From positions 62,001 through 126,000 of the forward strand of contig JAVBOB010000001.1 of NCBI GenBank assembly GCA_031551125.1: DNA of 64,000 bases, written 5' to 3'. The stretch's first letter is position 1, and each line of letters begins with the position of its first letter. The notes below the pieces were generated by a model that had not been told where the DNA came from, searched no databases, and worked only from the letters and a program-made list of their open reading frames with translations. Shown here in pieces: positions 50,588-59,702 of the stretch. The translations under genes were made by a program, and so were the position numbers. The DNA is from JAIRNF01 sp031551125. Its GTDB lineage: Bacteria > Bacteroidota > Bacteroidia > Bacteroidales > UBA932.

Positions 50588-52723
50588 ATGAAACCAAAAT
50601 TCAACGAAATAACATTTGAAAGTTCGGCTAAGGCTTGTGAGAGCTGCAAGGGAAAACCTTCGAATTTCACCACGCCCGAACAAATAGAGGTAAAAAACCT
50701 CTACACTGCTCAAGACCTTGAAGGTATGGAGCACTTGAACTATGCTGCAGGTATTCCGCCGTTTTTGCGCGGCCCTTACAGCACCATGTATGTAATGAGC
50801 CCTTGGACTATCCGTCAGTATGCGGGTTTCTCTACGGCAGAAGAGTCTAACGCATTCTACCGTCGTAACCTTGCCTCAGGACAGAAAGGGTTATCGGTTG
50901 CATTTGACTTAGCTACTCACCGCGGCTACGATGCCGACCACGAGCGCGTTATGGGCGATGTTGGTAAGGCCGGAGTATCTATTTGCAGCGTTGAGGATAT
51001 GAAGATCCTCTTCGACCAAATTCCTCTTGATAAGATGTCGGTTTCTATGACCATGAACGGAGCGGTACTTCCTATCCTTGCCTTTTACATTGTGGCAGGT
51101 TTGGAGCAGGGCTGTACGCTGGATCAGCTAAGCGGAACCATTCAGAACGACATTCTGAAAGAGTTTATGGTGCGTAATACGTACATCTATCCGCCCGAAT
51201 TCTCTATGCGCATTATCGGCGATATTTTTGCGTACACCGCTAAGAATATGCCCAAGTTCAACTCCATTTCTATCTCAGGCTACCACATGCAGGAAGCAGG
51301 TGCAACTTGCGATATAGAAATGGCCTACACGCTGGCTGACGGTCTTGAATACCTTCGTACAGGTGTAAAGGCAGGTATGAGCGTTGACGAGTTTGCACCG
51401 CGCCTTTCATTCTTCTGGGCTATCGGCATGAACCACTTTATGGAAATAGCCAAGATGCGTGCTGCACGTATGCTGTGGGCTAAGCTGGTAAAGCAGTTCA
51501 ACCCCAAGAATCCCAAGTCGCTATCGTTGCGTACACACTCGCAAACGTCGGGATGGAGCTTAACGGAGCAAGACCCCTTCAACAACGTAGCGCGTACATG
51601 TATTGAAGCTATGGCTGCAGCATTGGGACACACCCAATCGCTACACACTAATGCGCTTGATGAGGCTATTGCGTTACCTACCGACTTCTCTGCGCGTATT
51701 GCGCGTAACACGCAAATCTACCTGCAAGAAGAAACTAACATCTGTCGTTCACTCGACCCATGGGCAGGTTCGTACTACGTTGAAACGCTTACCAACGAGC
51801 TGGCAAAACGCGGTTGGGAGCTGATTCAGGAAGTGGAGGCTCTTGGCGGTATGGCTAAGGCTATTGAAACCGGGCTACCCAAACTTCGTATTGAGGAAGC
51901 CGCTGCACGCAAGCAGGCTCGTATCGACTCGGGTACAGATACCATTGTAGGTATTAACAAGTACCGTTTGGAGAAGGAAGATCCTATTGATATTCTTGAC
52001 GTTGATAATACTGCCGTTCGTGAGGCTCAGATTAAGCGTCTGAACCACCTTAAGGCTAACCGTAACAACGACGATGTAAAGGCTGCCTTGGCCGCTATTA
52101 CCAAGTGCGTTGAAACCGGACAGGGCAACCTGTTGGAGCTAGCCGTTGACGCTGCTAAGAAGCGTGCAACCTTAGGTGAAATTTCTGATGCTTGCGAAAC
52201 CATTGTTGGACGTTATAAAGCCGTTATCCGTATGAACTCAGGTGTATATTCAGCCGAAGCGAAGAACGATTCTAACTTTGAAAAGGCTCGTAAGCTGGTA
52301 GAAGAGTTTGCTAAGAAGGAAGGCCGTCAGCCCCGTATTATGATTGCCAAGTTAGGTCAGGACGGACACGACCGCGGTGCGAAGGTAGTTGCTACAGGTT
52401 ATGCCGATATTGGATTCGATGTGGATATGGGACCCTTGTTCCAAACTCCTGCCGAAGCTGCTAAGCAAGCTGTAGAAAACGATGTGCACATTGTAGGTGT
52501 GTCATCATTAGCCGCAGGACACAAGACGCTGGTTCCGCAAATTATTGCCGAGCTTGAGAAGCTGGGTCGCGGCGATATTATGGTGATTACCGGAGGAGTT
52601 ATTCCGGCACAGGATTACCAGTACTTGTATGATGCAGGCGCAGCTGCTATCTTCGGCCCCGGAACCCCTGTTGCAACAGCCGCTATTAAGATTGTAGAGC
52701 TGTTAATGCATAAGTTCAGCTAA
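50588..52723 (+). CDS. mutB: Methylmalonyl-CoA mutase, large (alpha) subunit
   Basis: This 711-residue catalytic subunit has the TIM barrel (RGPYSTMYVMSPWTIRQYAG, SVAFDLATHRGYDADHERV, SISISGYHMQEAGATCDIEM) and a C-terminal cobalamin domain. That domain has the lower-ligand motif GQDGHDRGAKVVATG (DxHxxG, near residue 589) and GVSSLAAGH. It uses adenosylcobalamin to rearrange methylmalonyl-CoA. It is co-directional with mutA across the inserted four-helix-bundle gene. Confidence 0.97.
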   Translation: MKPKFNEITFESSAKACESCKGKPSNFTTPEQIEVKNLYTAQDLEGMEHLNYAAGIPPFLRGPYSTMYVMSPWTIRQYAGFSTAEESNAFYRRNLASGQKGLSVAFDLATHRGYDADHERVMGDVGKAGVSICSVEDMKILFDQIPLDKMSVSMTMNGAVLPILAFYIVAGLEQGCTLDQLSGTIQNDILKEFMVRNTYIYPPEFSMRIIGDIFAYTAKNMPKFNSISISGYHMQEAGATCDIEMAYTLADGLEYLRTGVKAGMSVDEFAPRLSFFWAIGMNHFMEIAKMRAARMLWAKLVKQFNPKNPKSLSLRTHSQTSGWSLTEQDPFNNVARTCIEAMAAALGHTQSLHTNALDEAIALPTDFSARIARNTQIYLQEETNICRSLDPWAGSYYVETLTNELAKRGWELIQEVEALGGMAKAIETGLPKLRIEEAAARKQARIDSGTDTIVGINKYRLEKEDPIDILDVDNTAVREAQIKRLNHLKANRNNDDVKAALAAITKCVETGQGNLLELAVDAAKKRATLGEISDACETIVGRYKAVIRMNSGVYSAEAKNDSNFEKARKLVEEFAKKEGRQPRIMIAKLGQDGHDRGAKVVATGYADIGFDVDMGPLFQTPAEAAKQAVENDVHIVGVSSLAAGHKTLVPQIIAELEKLGRGDIMVITGGVIPAQDYQYLYDAGAAAIFGPGTPVATAAIKIVELLMHKFS

Positions 52724-52749
52724 GCCTTTTAAGGCAGGTATTACATAGT

Positions 52750-52830
52750 AGCACGTCATTGCGAGCGAAGCGAAGCAATCTCTCGAATAGAACGGATTGC
52801 TTTGGCAAAAGAGCCTTGCAATGACGTGCT
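52750..52830. repeat. REP-like palindrome
   Basis: Outer arms AGCACGTCATTGC and GCAATGACGTGCT, with internal GCGAGCGAAGCGAAGCAATC and GATTGCTTTGGCAAAAGAGC. It follows mutB. Confidence 0.85.
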
Positions 52831-52922
52831 TTTTTAATCCTCCGCGCAGCTCTGTGTCTTCTCTGAGGGCTCTGTGTTATTCTTTTAGTTGAGCCTTGAA
52901 AAGAAAAGATTTTTTCTTATCC

Positions 52923-52953
52923 TTTGCAGAAAAGCGAAAAACAGCTATCTTTG
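52923..52953 (+). promoter_or_regulatory. Promoter for rpmH
   Basis: TTTG (52923-52926), 19 bases, then TATCTTTG (52946-52953): an exact match to the Bacteroidota -33/-7 arrangement. The leader is about 60 bases. Confidence 0.8.
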
Positions 52954-53020
52954 CAGTCCTTAAAGTCTTTGACCGAGAGGTAATGCGTTGATTTACAAGA
53001 ATAAATAAAAATATACAGCG

Positions 53021-53173
53021 ATGAAAAGAACATTCCAACCTTCAAACAGGAAGAGAAGAAATAAACATGGCTTCAGAGAAAGAATGTCAACACCTAACGG
53101 ACGTAGAGTGCTTGCTGCACGTCGTGCAAGAGGCCGTAAGAAGTTGACCGTTTCTGACGAGTCTCGTTTCTAA
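53021..53173 (+). CDS. rpmH: 50S ribosomal protein L34
   Basis: The 50-residue product is MKRTFQPSNRKRRNKHGFRE and so on, with the L34 signature KRTFQPS and RMSTPNGRRVLAARRARGRK. This is a part of the large subunit. It is too short for usual length cut-offs but unmistakable. It has a consensus promoter and a UUCG-loop terminator 24 bases after the stop. Confidence 0.98.
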   Translation: MKRTFQPSNRKRRNKHGFRERMSTPNGRRVLAARRARGRKKLTVSDESRF

Positions 53174-53196
53174 ACGCTGTTTTAAGGACATAAGCT

Positions 53197-53226
53197 AAGA
53201 GATAGACGCTTCGGTGTCTATCTCTT
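53197..53226 (+). terminator. rpmH terminator
   Basis: A 13-bp stem starting AAGAGATAGAC with a TTCG tetraloop, followed by TTTTG. Confidence 0.88.
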
Positions 53227-53280
53227 TTGTTGTTTGTACCCAAACAGTTTTTAAATCCTTTTGAAAAATTTAAAAATATC

Positions 53281-53376
53281 CGTCATTGCGAGCGTAGCGA
53301 AGTAATCTGTTCAAATTAAACAGATTGGTTAGCTCCGCTGCCCTCCGGGTCGGCAAAAAGACGCCTCGCAATGACG
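53281..53376. repeat. REP-like palindrome, long-arm variant
   Basis: CGTCATTGCGAGCGTAGCGA on the left. The right arm TTGGTTAGCTCCGCTGCCCT continues CCGGGTCGGCAAAAAGACGC and ends CAATGACGG. The same long arm occurs in the TIR elements. Confidence 0.85.
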
Positions 53377-53443
53377 GGTACCTCTATCTGTAGCGTTTCA
53401 AACTTTTATGCTATTTTTGTTACTGTACTGTTTATAATAAGAA

Positions 53444-54151
53444 ATGAATCAACATAAAATAACTATAGCCATTGACGGCTACTCGTCAACCGGGAAAAGC
53501 ACCTTTGCCAAAGCCATAGCCCAACGTTTAGGCTATATCTACGTAGATAGCGGTGCCATGTACAGGGCTGTTACGCTATACAGCTTGCAAAATGGGCTGA
53601 TAGACGCTAATGGCGTAATTAATACAGCTGAACTGATACGGCAGCTAACAAACATCAATGTTGGCTTTACCTGCAATAACCAAGCGGGCAGAAGCGAAAC
53701 CATGCTTAACGGGAAGAATGTGGAAACCGAAATTAGAGGCATAGAGGTTTCCAACCATGTAAGCCCGCTTAGCGCCATTCCCGAAGTACGGGAGCAAATG
53801 GTAGCTCTTCAACGGGTAATGGGACAGAATGGTGGTGTAGTAATGGATGGACGGGATATAGGCTCGGTTGTTTTTCCCAATGCCGAGCTGAAAATATTTA
53901 TGACTGCCGACCCTAAGGTAAGGGCTATGAGGCGTTATAAGGAATTGCAAGAAAAGGGAGAATCCGTATCAATGCAGGAAGTGGAGGAAAATATCAGTCA
54001 GCGTGATTATAATGACACCCATCGTGCTACCAGCCCTTTAGTGCAGGTGAAAGATGCCATTGTGTTAGACAATAGCAACATGACACCCGATGAACAGCTG
54101 GTGTGGTTTGATGGGCTGTTTAAAGAAGCCTTGGGTAAATTAAGTCAATAA
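53444..54151 (+). CDS. cmk: (d)CMP kinase (cytidylate kinase)
   Basis: This 235-residue P-loop kinase has Walker A GYSSTGKSTFAKAIA near residue 12, YVDSGAMYRAVTLYSL, MDGRDIGSVVFPNAELKIFM and a C-terminal RDYNDTHRATSPL. It phosphorylates CMP and dCMP. It is followed by a REP copy starting 4 bases after the stop and then ispH. Confidence 0.96.
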   Translation: MNQHKITIAIDGYSSTGKSTFAKAIAQRLGYIYVDSGAMYRAVTLYSLQNGLIDANGVINTAELIRQLTNINVGFTCNNQAGRSETMLNGKNVETEIRGIEVSNHVSPLSAIPEVREQMVALQRVMGQNGGVVMDGRDIGSVVFPNAELKIFMTADPKVRAMRRYKELQEKGESVSMQEVEENISQRDYNDTHRATSPLVQVKDAIVLDNSNMTPDEQLVWFDGLFKEALGKLSQ

Positions 54152-54155
54152 AAGA

Positions 54156-54230
54156 ACGTCTTTGCGAGGCATTTTTGCCGAAGCAATCTGTCTAATTTGA
54201 AGAGATTGCTTCGCTTTGCTCGCAATGACG
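54156..54230. repeat. REP-like palindrome between cmk and ispH
   Basis: The ACGTCTTTGCGAGGCATTTT (short-arm) type pairs with GATTGCTTCGCTTTGCTCGC ending AATGACG. Confidence 0.85.
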
Positions 54231-54245
54231 ACCAACGGATAAAGC

Positions 54246-55118
54246 ATGTTAGTTGAGATAGACGATAAATCAGGCTTTTGCTACGGCGTAATTCGTGCAA
54301 TTGAAACAGCGGAAAACGAGCTGGGAAAATCACAAACGCTCTACTCGCTGGGTGAAATTGTACACAACAGCGTAGAGGTTGACCGACTGGAGTCAAAGGG
54401 CTTGCACACTATTGACCATGATCGTTTGCGTGAGCTGCATGAGAAAAAGTTGCTTATTCGTGCACATGGAGAACCGCCTGAAACGTATAGCTTAGCCAAG
54501 AATCATAATATTCAAATTATTGATTGTACCTGTCCCGTAGTGCTGAAGTTACAAGCACGCATAAAAACGGGCTATAACGATATTAAGAAGCGAAACGGTC
54601 AGCTGGTAATTTTTGGTAAGCGCGGACATGCTGAGGTGAATGGTCTTATTGGTCAGGTAAGCGGTGATGCTATCATAGTTGAAAACCTTACCGACCTGGA
54701 GGATGTTGATTTCATGCGTCCTATCTGCCTGTTTGCTCAAACTACCATGAGCCTTGAGGATTTTGAGGAGCTAAGCGTAATTCTTAAGCGTCGTATGCAG
54801 GAGGCTCAGCAACGGGATGATGTGGTATTTGAATCGCATAATACCATTTGCCGGCAGGTTGCCAATCGCAAGCCGCACCTTGAGGATTTTGCAAGGAAAC
54901 ATGATGTGGTGGTATTTGTGAGCGGTAAGCAAAGCTCCAACGGTAAAGTATTATATCAGGCATGTAAAGAGGCTAATCCGCACACTTACATGTTAGAAGA
55001 TGAAGCTGAGCTGCAACCCGAATGGTTTGTCGGCTGTAATTCTGTTGGGGTGTGTGGCGCTACCTCAACGCCTAAATGGCTAATGGAAAAAGTGGCTGAG
55101 GCGATAAGGAAGGTATAG
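54246..55118 (+). CDS. ispH: 4-hydroxy-3-methylbut-2-enyl diphosphate reductase
   Basis: This 290-residue Fe-S enzyme has three cluster cysteines: FCYGVIRAIE (C12), DCTCPVV (near 97) and a late NSVGVCGATSTP. GEIVHNSVEVDRL and IRAHGEP are also typical. It makes IPP and DMAPP in the last step of the MEP pathway and thus feeds the polyprenyl synthase. In many genomes it is paired with cmk, as here. Confidence 0.97.
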   Translation: MLVEIDDKSGFCYGVIRAIETAENELGKSQTLYSLGEIVHNSVEVDRLESKGLHTIDHDRLRELHEKKLLIRAHGEPPETYSLAKNHNIQIIDCTCPVVLKLQARIKTGYNDIKKRNGQLVIFGKRGHAEVNGLIGQVSGDAIIVENLTDLEDVDFMRPICLFAQTTMSLEDFEELSVILKRRMQEAQQRDDVVFESHNTICRQVANRKPHLEDFARKHDVVVFVSGKQSSNGKVLYQACKEANPHTYMLEDEAELQPEWFVGCNSVGVCGATSTPKWLMEKVAEAIRKV

Positions 55119-55148
55119 AATAGTCTGATAAGCGCCGTGAAACGGCAG

Positions 55149-55321
55149 CTTATTTCAGCCCAACGCATCGCGTTGGGAAACTGATAAATGGCGGAATATT
55201 TTCTTTCGCCCTGTAAGGGCAGTTTAAATTGAGGGGTCGATAAGTTGCCCTTACAGGACGAAAAATATATATAATACAATATACCCAACGTGTCGCTTCG
55301 CTTGCGTTGGGCTGAAATAAG
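55149..55321. mobile_element. MITE-like element with 19-bp perfect TIRs and nested inverted repeat
   Basis: CTTATTTCAGCCCAACGCA at 55149-55167 is perfectly complementary to 55303-55321. Inside is a second pair around CGCCCTGTAAGGGCA / TGCCCTTACAGGACG. Length is 173 bp. It ends 36 bases before the priA start and has no coding capacity. Confidence 0.75.
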
Positions 55322-55357
55322 TTGGACTTTCAGTCCGGCTTGAATTTTAAAAAGACA

Positions 55358-57799
55358 ATGTTTGTTGATATAATCCTACCGTTGGCTATTGCTCCGTTAA
55401 CCTACAGCGTGCCGCTTGCTTTGCAAGGCTCGGTGCACGAGGGTTGTCGTGTAGCAGTACAGCTGGGTAAACGGAAAATATACGCGGGAATTATATACAA
55501 CATACACCATAATAAACCGAAGGATTACGAGGTAAAAGATATTCTTTCGGTAATCGATGGTATTCCCTTAGTGAGCTCCATGCAGCTGAAGTTTTGGCAG
55601 TGGATGGCCGACTACTACCTCTGTACCATTGGAGAAGTAATGGTTGCGGCGCTTCCGGCGGGTTTAAAAATGGAGAGTGAAACTAAGCTATCCTTCGAGC
55701 AGCTACCTGACAATTACAACGAACTAAGCGATATGGAGCGTTGTATGCTGTTGGCTTTACAAGAAAAGAAGGGAGCAACGGTTGAGGCGCTATCTAAAAT
55801 AGTTGGACGTAAGAATATCTTTACTCCCTTACAATCATTGCTGGAAAAGGGATTGATAAGTGCAGACGAGCAGCTGAAATCGTCATATAAGCCCAAAGAA
55901 GAACAATACATTCGGCTTCATCCTAATATTAACTCGGATGAACGGCTGAATGAAGTAGTAGCATCGCTACGCAGGGCAAAAAAGCAGGAAGAGCTACTGT
56001 TGCATTATGTTTCACTAGCTGACTTTATAGACCCTGCGAACCCTCCACTTATTAAGAAAAAAGAGCTGCTGGCAGAAAAACCTGAGCTGCAAGCTGCATT
56101 AAAGTCTTGTATTGATAAGGGCATATTACAACAGATAGCTGTTACTACCAGCCGTTTATCTGCTTACTCTGACGAGCTGCAACCAATGGCGGAGCTAAAC
56201 GAGCCGCAGCAAAAAGCGTTAGAACAAATCAAAGCCATATTTGAAGCTAAAGATGTTGCATTGCTGCATGGTGTAACCTCATCGGGAAAAACGGAACTAT
56301 ACTTGCAGCTAATTGAAGAGCAGCTGCAGCAAGGTAAACAGGTGTTATACCTACTACCTGAAATAGCGCTTACTGTGCAAATCATTAATCGCCTGTGCGC
56401 CGTTTTTGGTAACCGTGTGGGCGTTTACCACTCGCGCTACAACAACAGGGAGAGGGTAGAAATATACCAGTCGTTAGGTAAGCAATATGACGTTATAATC
56501 GGTGCACGCTCCTCTGTCTTTCTACCTTTTCAGAACTTAGGCTTAGTGATAGTAGATGAGGAGCACGAAAGCAGCTACAAGCAGCAAGACCCTGCACCCC
56601 GTTACCATGCGCGTGATGTGGCTATTATGCTGGCGCATCTGCATGGCGCAAAAACCTTGCTGGGAACGGCAACACCCTCAATAGAGAGCTACTACAACGC
56701 ACAAACCGGAAAGTACGGACTGGTAATGCTGACAGAGCGCTTTGGTGATGCGCGTTTACCCATTGTTGAAACGGTAAACATGCTAAGTGCTCGAAAGAAG
56801 AACCGAATTGTTGGTCACTTTTCGCAGCAGCTGGTGGAAGAGATGACGGCTTGTGTGGAGCAAAAGGAGCAGGTAATACTTTTTCAAAACAGGCGTGGTT
56901 TCTCACCCTTTATACAGTGCAACGATTGCGGATACATCCCTCAATGTAAGTACTGCAACGTAAGCCTTACCTACCATAAGCAAAGCGCGCAGCTGCGCTG
57001 CCACTACTGCGGATACTCCATACCAATGCCCAACGCTTGTTCATCATGCGGAAGTGCTGCAATGGAAACCAAAGGTTTTGGTACGGAAAAGGTGGAAGAA
57101 GAGTTATCATATATTTTGAAAGATGCCACTATTCGGCGGTTGGATTTAGATGCGGCACGTTCAAGAAGTGCATACGAAGAAACCATTGCTTCGTTTGAGC
57201 GGGGAGAGACGGATGTGCTGGTAGGAACGCAAATGGTGACTAAAGGATTGGACTTTGACCGTGTAAGCTTGGTAGGTATTCTCAATGCCGACAACATGCT
57301 CAGCTTCCCTGATTTTCGTGCGCACGAACGTAGCTTTCAGCTTATGATGCAGGTATGCGGACGGGCGGGAAGGCGACAAAAACAGGGCAAAGCCCTTATT
57401 CAAACAAGCAACCCTTCTCATCCTATTATTCGGCAGGTGGTAAAGCATGATTATGAGACCATGTACCACAGCCAGCTGAAAGACCGCAAAGATTTTTGTT
57501 ACCCTCCGTTTTTCCGCCTCATCAGCATTACGCTTAAACACCGTGATGCTTCAACGGTAAACGCTGCCGCTGCCGAGCTGGCAAGTATCATGCGGTTTAA
57601 GTTTGGTACGCGCGTGCTTGGCCCGCAGGCTCCGATAGTAAACAGAGTTCAGAATAAGTACATCAACTCTATTCTGTTGAAGTTAGATAGGGCAGGGGCT
57701 GTACATGAAGCAAAGCAGGTTTTGTTGAAGTGCATAGCAGCAATAAAGGCTACTCCGAAGTATAAATCGGTTGTGGTGCAGCCTGATGTTGACCCTTGA
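55358..57799 (+). CDS. priA: Primosomal protein N' (PriA helicase)
   Basis: From ATG 55358 the product is 813 residues. It has the N-terminal 3'-DNA-binding domain (MFVDIILPLAIAPLTYSVPL), Walker A GVTSSGKTELYLQ, and DEEH in VIVDEEHESSYKQQ. Eight zinc-binding cysteines follow (CNDCGYIPQCKYC, CHYCGY, CSSCGS), then the helicase C domain (VGTQMVTKGLDF, CGRAGRRQKQGKALIQT). It restarts stalled replication forks. The frame from 55322 runs into the upstream repeat and is not used. Confidence 0.96.
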   Translation: MFVDIILPLAIAPLTYSVPLALQGSVHEGCRVAVQLGKRKIYAGIIYNIHHNKPKDYEVKDILSVIDGIPLVSSMQLKFWQWMADYYLCTIGEVMVAALPAGLKMESETKLSFEQLPDNYNELSDMERCMLLALQEKKGATVEALSKIVGRKNIFTPLQSLLEKGLISADEQLKSSYKPKEEQYIRLHPNINSDERLNEVVASLRRAKKQEELLLHYVSLADFIDPANPPLIKKKELLAEKPELQAALKSCIDKGILQQIAVTTSRLSAYSDELQPMAELNEPQQKALEQIKAIFEAKDVALLHGVTSSGKTELYLQLIEEQLQQGKQVLYLLPEIALTVQIINRLCAVFGNRVGVYHSRYNNRERVEIYQSLGKQYDVIIGARSSVFLPFQNLGLVIVDEEHESSYKQQDPAPRYHARDVAIMLAHLHGAKTLLGTATPSIESYYNAQTGKYGLVMLTERFGDARLPIVETVNMLSARKKNRIVGHFSQQLVEEMTACVEQKEQVILFQNRRGFSPFIQCNDCGYIPQCKYCNVSLTYHKQSAQLRCHYCGYSIPMPNACSSCGSAAMETKGFGTEKVEEELSYILKDATIRRLDLDAARSRSAYEETIASFERGETDVLVGTQMVTKGLDFDRVSLVGILNADNMLSFPDFRAHERSFQLMMQVCGRAGRRQKQGKALIQTSNPSHPIIRQVVKHDYETMYHSQLKDRKDFCYPPFFRLISITLKHRDASTVNAAAAELASIMRFKFGTRVLGPQAPIVNRVQNKYINSILLKLDRAGAVHEAKQVLLKCIAAIKATPKYKSVVVQPDVDP

Positions 57800-57866
57800 T
57801 AATAATGGATAATAAATGGACAACGGACAATACCGATTGTCATCAGCTTTAGCACAATGCTGTCAA

Positions 57867-57995
57867 CTTAAGCCCTGAAAGGGCGTAAGCATAGCTTCCC
57901 TTTTGCTTTCGCACTTTCAGCGCTTTATAGAGAACGTTGTTATGCTGCGTAGGGCGTTGCCCCACGTTGTTGCTTACAAGCTTTCAGCCTTAAGC
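57867..57995. repeat. TIR-like palindromic element
   Basis: Ends CTTAAGCCCTGAAAGGGCGT and its imperfect complement GCTTACAAGCTTTCAGCCTT, with inner GGGCGTTGCCCC-type palindromes, fill the priA/murI convergent gap. There is no gene. Confidence 0.5.
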
Positions 57996-58032
57996 TGGGG
58001 GTCTTTGTTGAGTGGTGTTGCAAATGAACTGA

Positions 58033-58836
58033 TTAAAGAGTAAAATTTTTCTTTTCCTCCAATGTGTAATTTTTTACACCCATCTCATTCAGCATGGCCG
58101 CGAGGGTTTGCCCTGTTCCGCTGGAGTAGAAGGTGTAAGAGGCAGGATGTGTATTGGAGTTCAATAGGTATTTCTCGCTGAGTATTTGCTGCACATGCTT
58201 AACAACGGCCGGAGCAGGGTCTATAACGGTTACCTTATCTCCTGTAATTTCTTTGATAGCGGATAGCAAAAAAGGGTAGTGGGTACAACCTAGGGCTAGG
58301 TGGTCAATCCCTGCTTGCAGCATGGGTTCTATGTGAGAACGTAATAATGCTTTGGTTGATTCGCTGCTTAGCTCGCCTTTTTCTACAGCTTCAACCAAGC
58401 CTTCTCCGACTCGTTCAATAACGGTTACAGATGAGGCAAACCGTTTTTTTGTTTCGTTGAATAGCCGTCCTCTAAACGTTCCGGCTGTGGCGAGAATTCC
58501 CACCACACCTGTTTTAGAGTTCAGGGCGGCAGGCTTTACGGCAGGTTCCATTCCTACAAAGGGTATGGTGTAGTGGCTGCGCAGGTAATCTATTGCGGCA
58601 GCGGTGGCTGTGTTGCAGGCAACAACAATCAGCTTGCAGCTTTGCTCTAGTAGGAAGTCGGTAATGCGCTTGCAGAGCTGTATAATCTCATCCTGACTTT
58701 TTTCTCCGTAGGGACAGTTAGCGCTATCGGCAATATAGATCACATCCTCGTATGGTAGTAGCTGCACCAATTCCCGCCAAACGGAAAGGCCGCCGATACC
58801 GGAATCAAAAACGCCAATAGGTGAGGATGAGTTCAT
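58033..58836 (-). CDS. murI: Glutamate racemase
   Basis: The 267-residue enzyme has IGVFDSGIGGLSVWREL at the N-terminus and the two catalytic cysteines in VACNTATAAA and LGCTHYP. It supplies D-glutamate for peptidoglycan. It lies downstream of the skp/ompH cluster on the same strand, the usual Bacteroidota order, with a REP between. Confidence 0.97.
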   Translation of the reverse strand: MNSSSPIGVFDSGIGGLSVWRELVQLLPYEDVIYIADSANCPYGEKSQDEIIQLCKRITDFLLEQSCKLIVVACNTATAAAIDYLRSHYTIPFVGMEPAVKPAALNSKTGVVGILATAGTFRGRLFNETKKRFASSVTVIERVGEGLVEAVEKGELSSESTKALLRSHIEPMLQAGIDHLALGCTHYPFLLSAIKEITGDKVTVIDPAPAVVKHVQQILSEKYLLNSNTHPASYTFYSSGTGQTLAAMLNEMGVKNYTLEEKKNFTL

Positions 58837-58860
58837 TTACATTTTTGTTAGAAATGAGAA

Positions 58861-58956
58861 AACGTCATTGCGAGGCGTTTTTTTGCCGAAGCAATCTCTT
58901 GAATAAACAGATTGGTTAGCTTCGCTGTACTTCGGGTCGCTTCGCTCGCAATGACG
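58861..58956. repeat. REP-like palindrome, composite
   Basis: The left short-arm ACGTCATTGCGAGGCGTTTT precedes GCCGAAGCAATCT. The right side is TTGGTTAGCTTCGCTGTACT followed by TCGGGTCGCTTCGCTCGCAA. It lies between skp copy 3 and murI. Confidence 0.8.
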
Positions 58957-58969
58957 CTACTATTTGGGG

Positions 58970-59482
58970 CTACTTTGTAATTCCCAGCTCCTTTTTTACT
59001 AGAGGAAGTAAATCAGAGGCGGTTGTTGTATCAACGTAAACAAGTGCATCAGTGCTGATAATGTAGGTAAAACCGTTAGCCTTGGCTACCTTGTTAATGG
59101 TGTTTTTAGCCTTTTCGTAAACAGGGGCGTACAGCTCATTACGCTTATTCTGAAAATCTTGTTCAGCTGCTTGGGTTTGTTCTTCAAGTCGTTGGCTCAG
59201 GCTTTGCAAATCCTTAAACCTTTCGTTGGCCACGGGCTCTGTTAGTGTAGCGCGCTTGTTGGTGTAGTCAATGGTTTTATTCTTTAACTCCGTATCAAGG
59301 GCTTGCAGCTCTTCCCTCAGCGCGTTACCAACGGCTTCCAGCTGCTTGTTGGCGGCTTCTGTTTCGGGCATAACCTGTATCAGCTCCTGCACGTTAATGT
59401 GTCCGGTTTTTTGGGCAAAGGCGCTCGTTGCAGAGCAAGCAACAACGGCTAGGGCAACGAGTAATTTCAACGACTGTTTCAT
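58970..59482 (-). CDS. skp: OmpH/Skp family periplasmic chaperone, copy 3
   Basis: This 170-residue protein has a signal peptide (LLVALAVVACSATSAFA), then HINVQELIQVMPETEAANKQ, a long coiled coil (about 45-110) and the C-terminal FTYIISTDALVYVD segment typical of OmpH. It escorts unfolded outer membrane proteins to BamA. It is separated from the other two paralogues by an AT-rich two-gene cassette and has its own promoter box. Confidence 0.92.
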   Translation of the reverse strand: MKQSLKLLVALAVVACSATSAFAQKTGHINVQELIQVMPETEAANKQLEAVGNALREELQALDTELKNKTIDYTNKRATLTEPVANERFKDLQSLSQRLEEQTQAAEQDFQNKRNELYAPVYEKAKNTINKVAKANGFTYIISTDALVYVDTTTASDLLPLVKKELGITK

Positions 59483-59514
59483 AACAATATGTTTGGGTTG
59501 TTCGTTAGTTTACA

Positions 59515-59522
59515 CAAATGTA
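59515..59522 (-). promoter_or_regulatory. -7 promoter box for skp copy 3
   Basis: The minus strand reads TACATTTG, 33 bases before the start. The gene apparently needs its own promoter since the cassette separates it from copies 1-2. Confidence 0.55.
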
Positions 59523-59668
59523 GGAAAATGTTACAGATGAACAAATAGATATAGAAGAATACCTTAGACAAAAAAGTTTAGCGAAGAGAAACTTTATAAA
59601 CTTGAATGTGAGTCCTAAACTAATGCCTAATTAACGGTTTTGAAGTATAAACTAATTTGTACGCTTGC

Positions 59669-59676
59669 TAGATTTG
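59669..59676 (+). promoter_or_regulatory. -7 promoter box for the AT-rich cassette
   Basis: TAGATTTG lies 27 bases before ATG 59703. Confidence 0.5.
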
Positions 59677-59702
59677 TCAACTACAAATTTGGATAGATAT
59701 AG

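Noticed and set aside
4441..58956. CRISPR array
   Set aside because: The repeated palindromes are scattered singly between genes, with no regular spacing or spacers and no cas genes.
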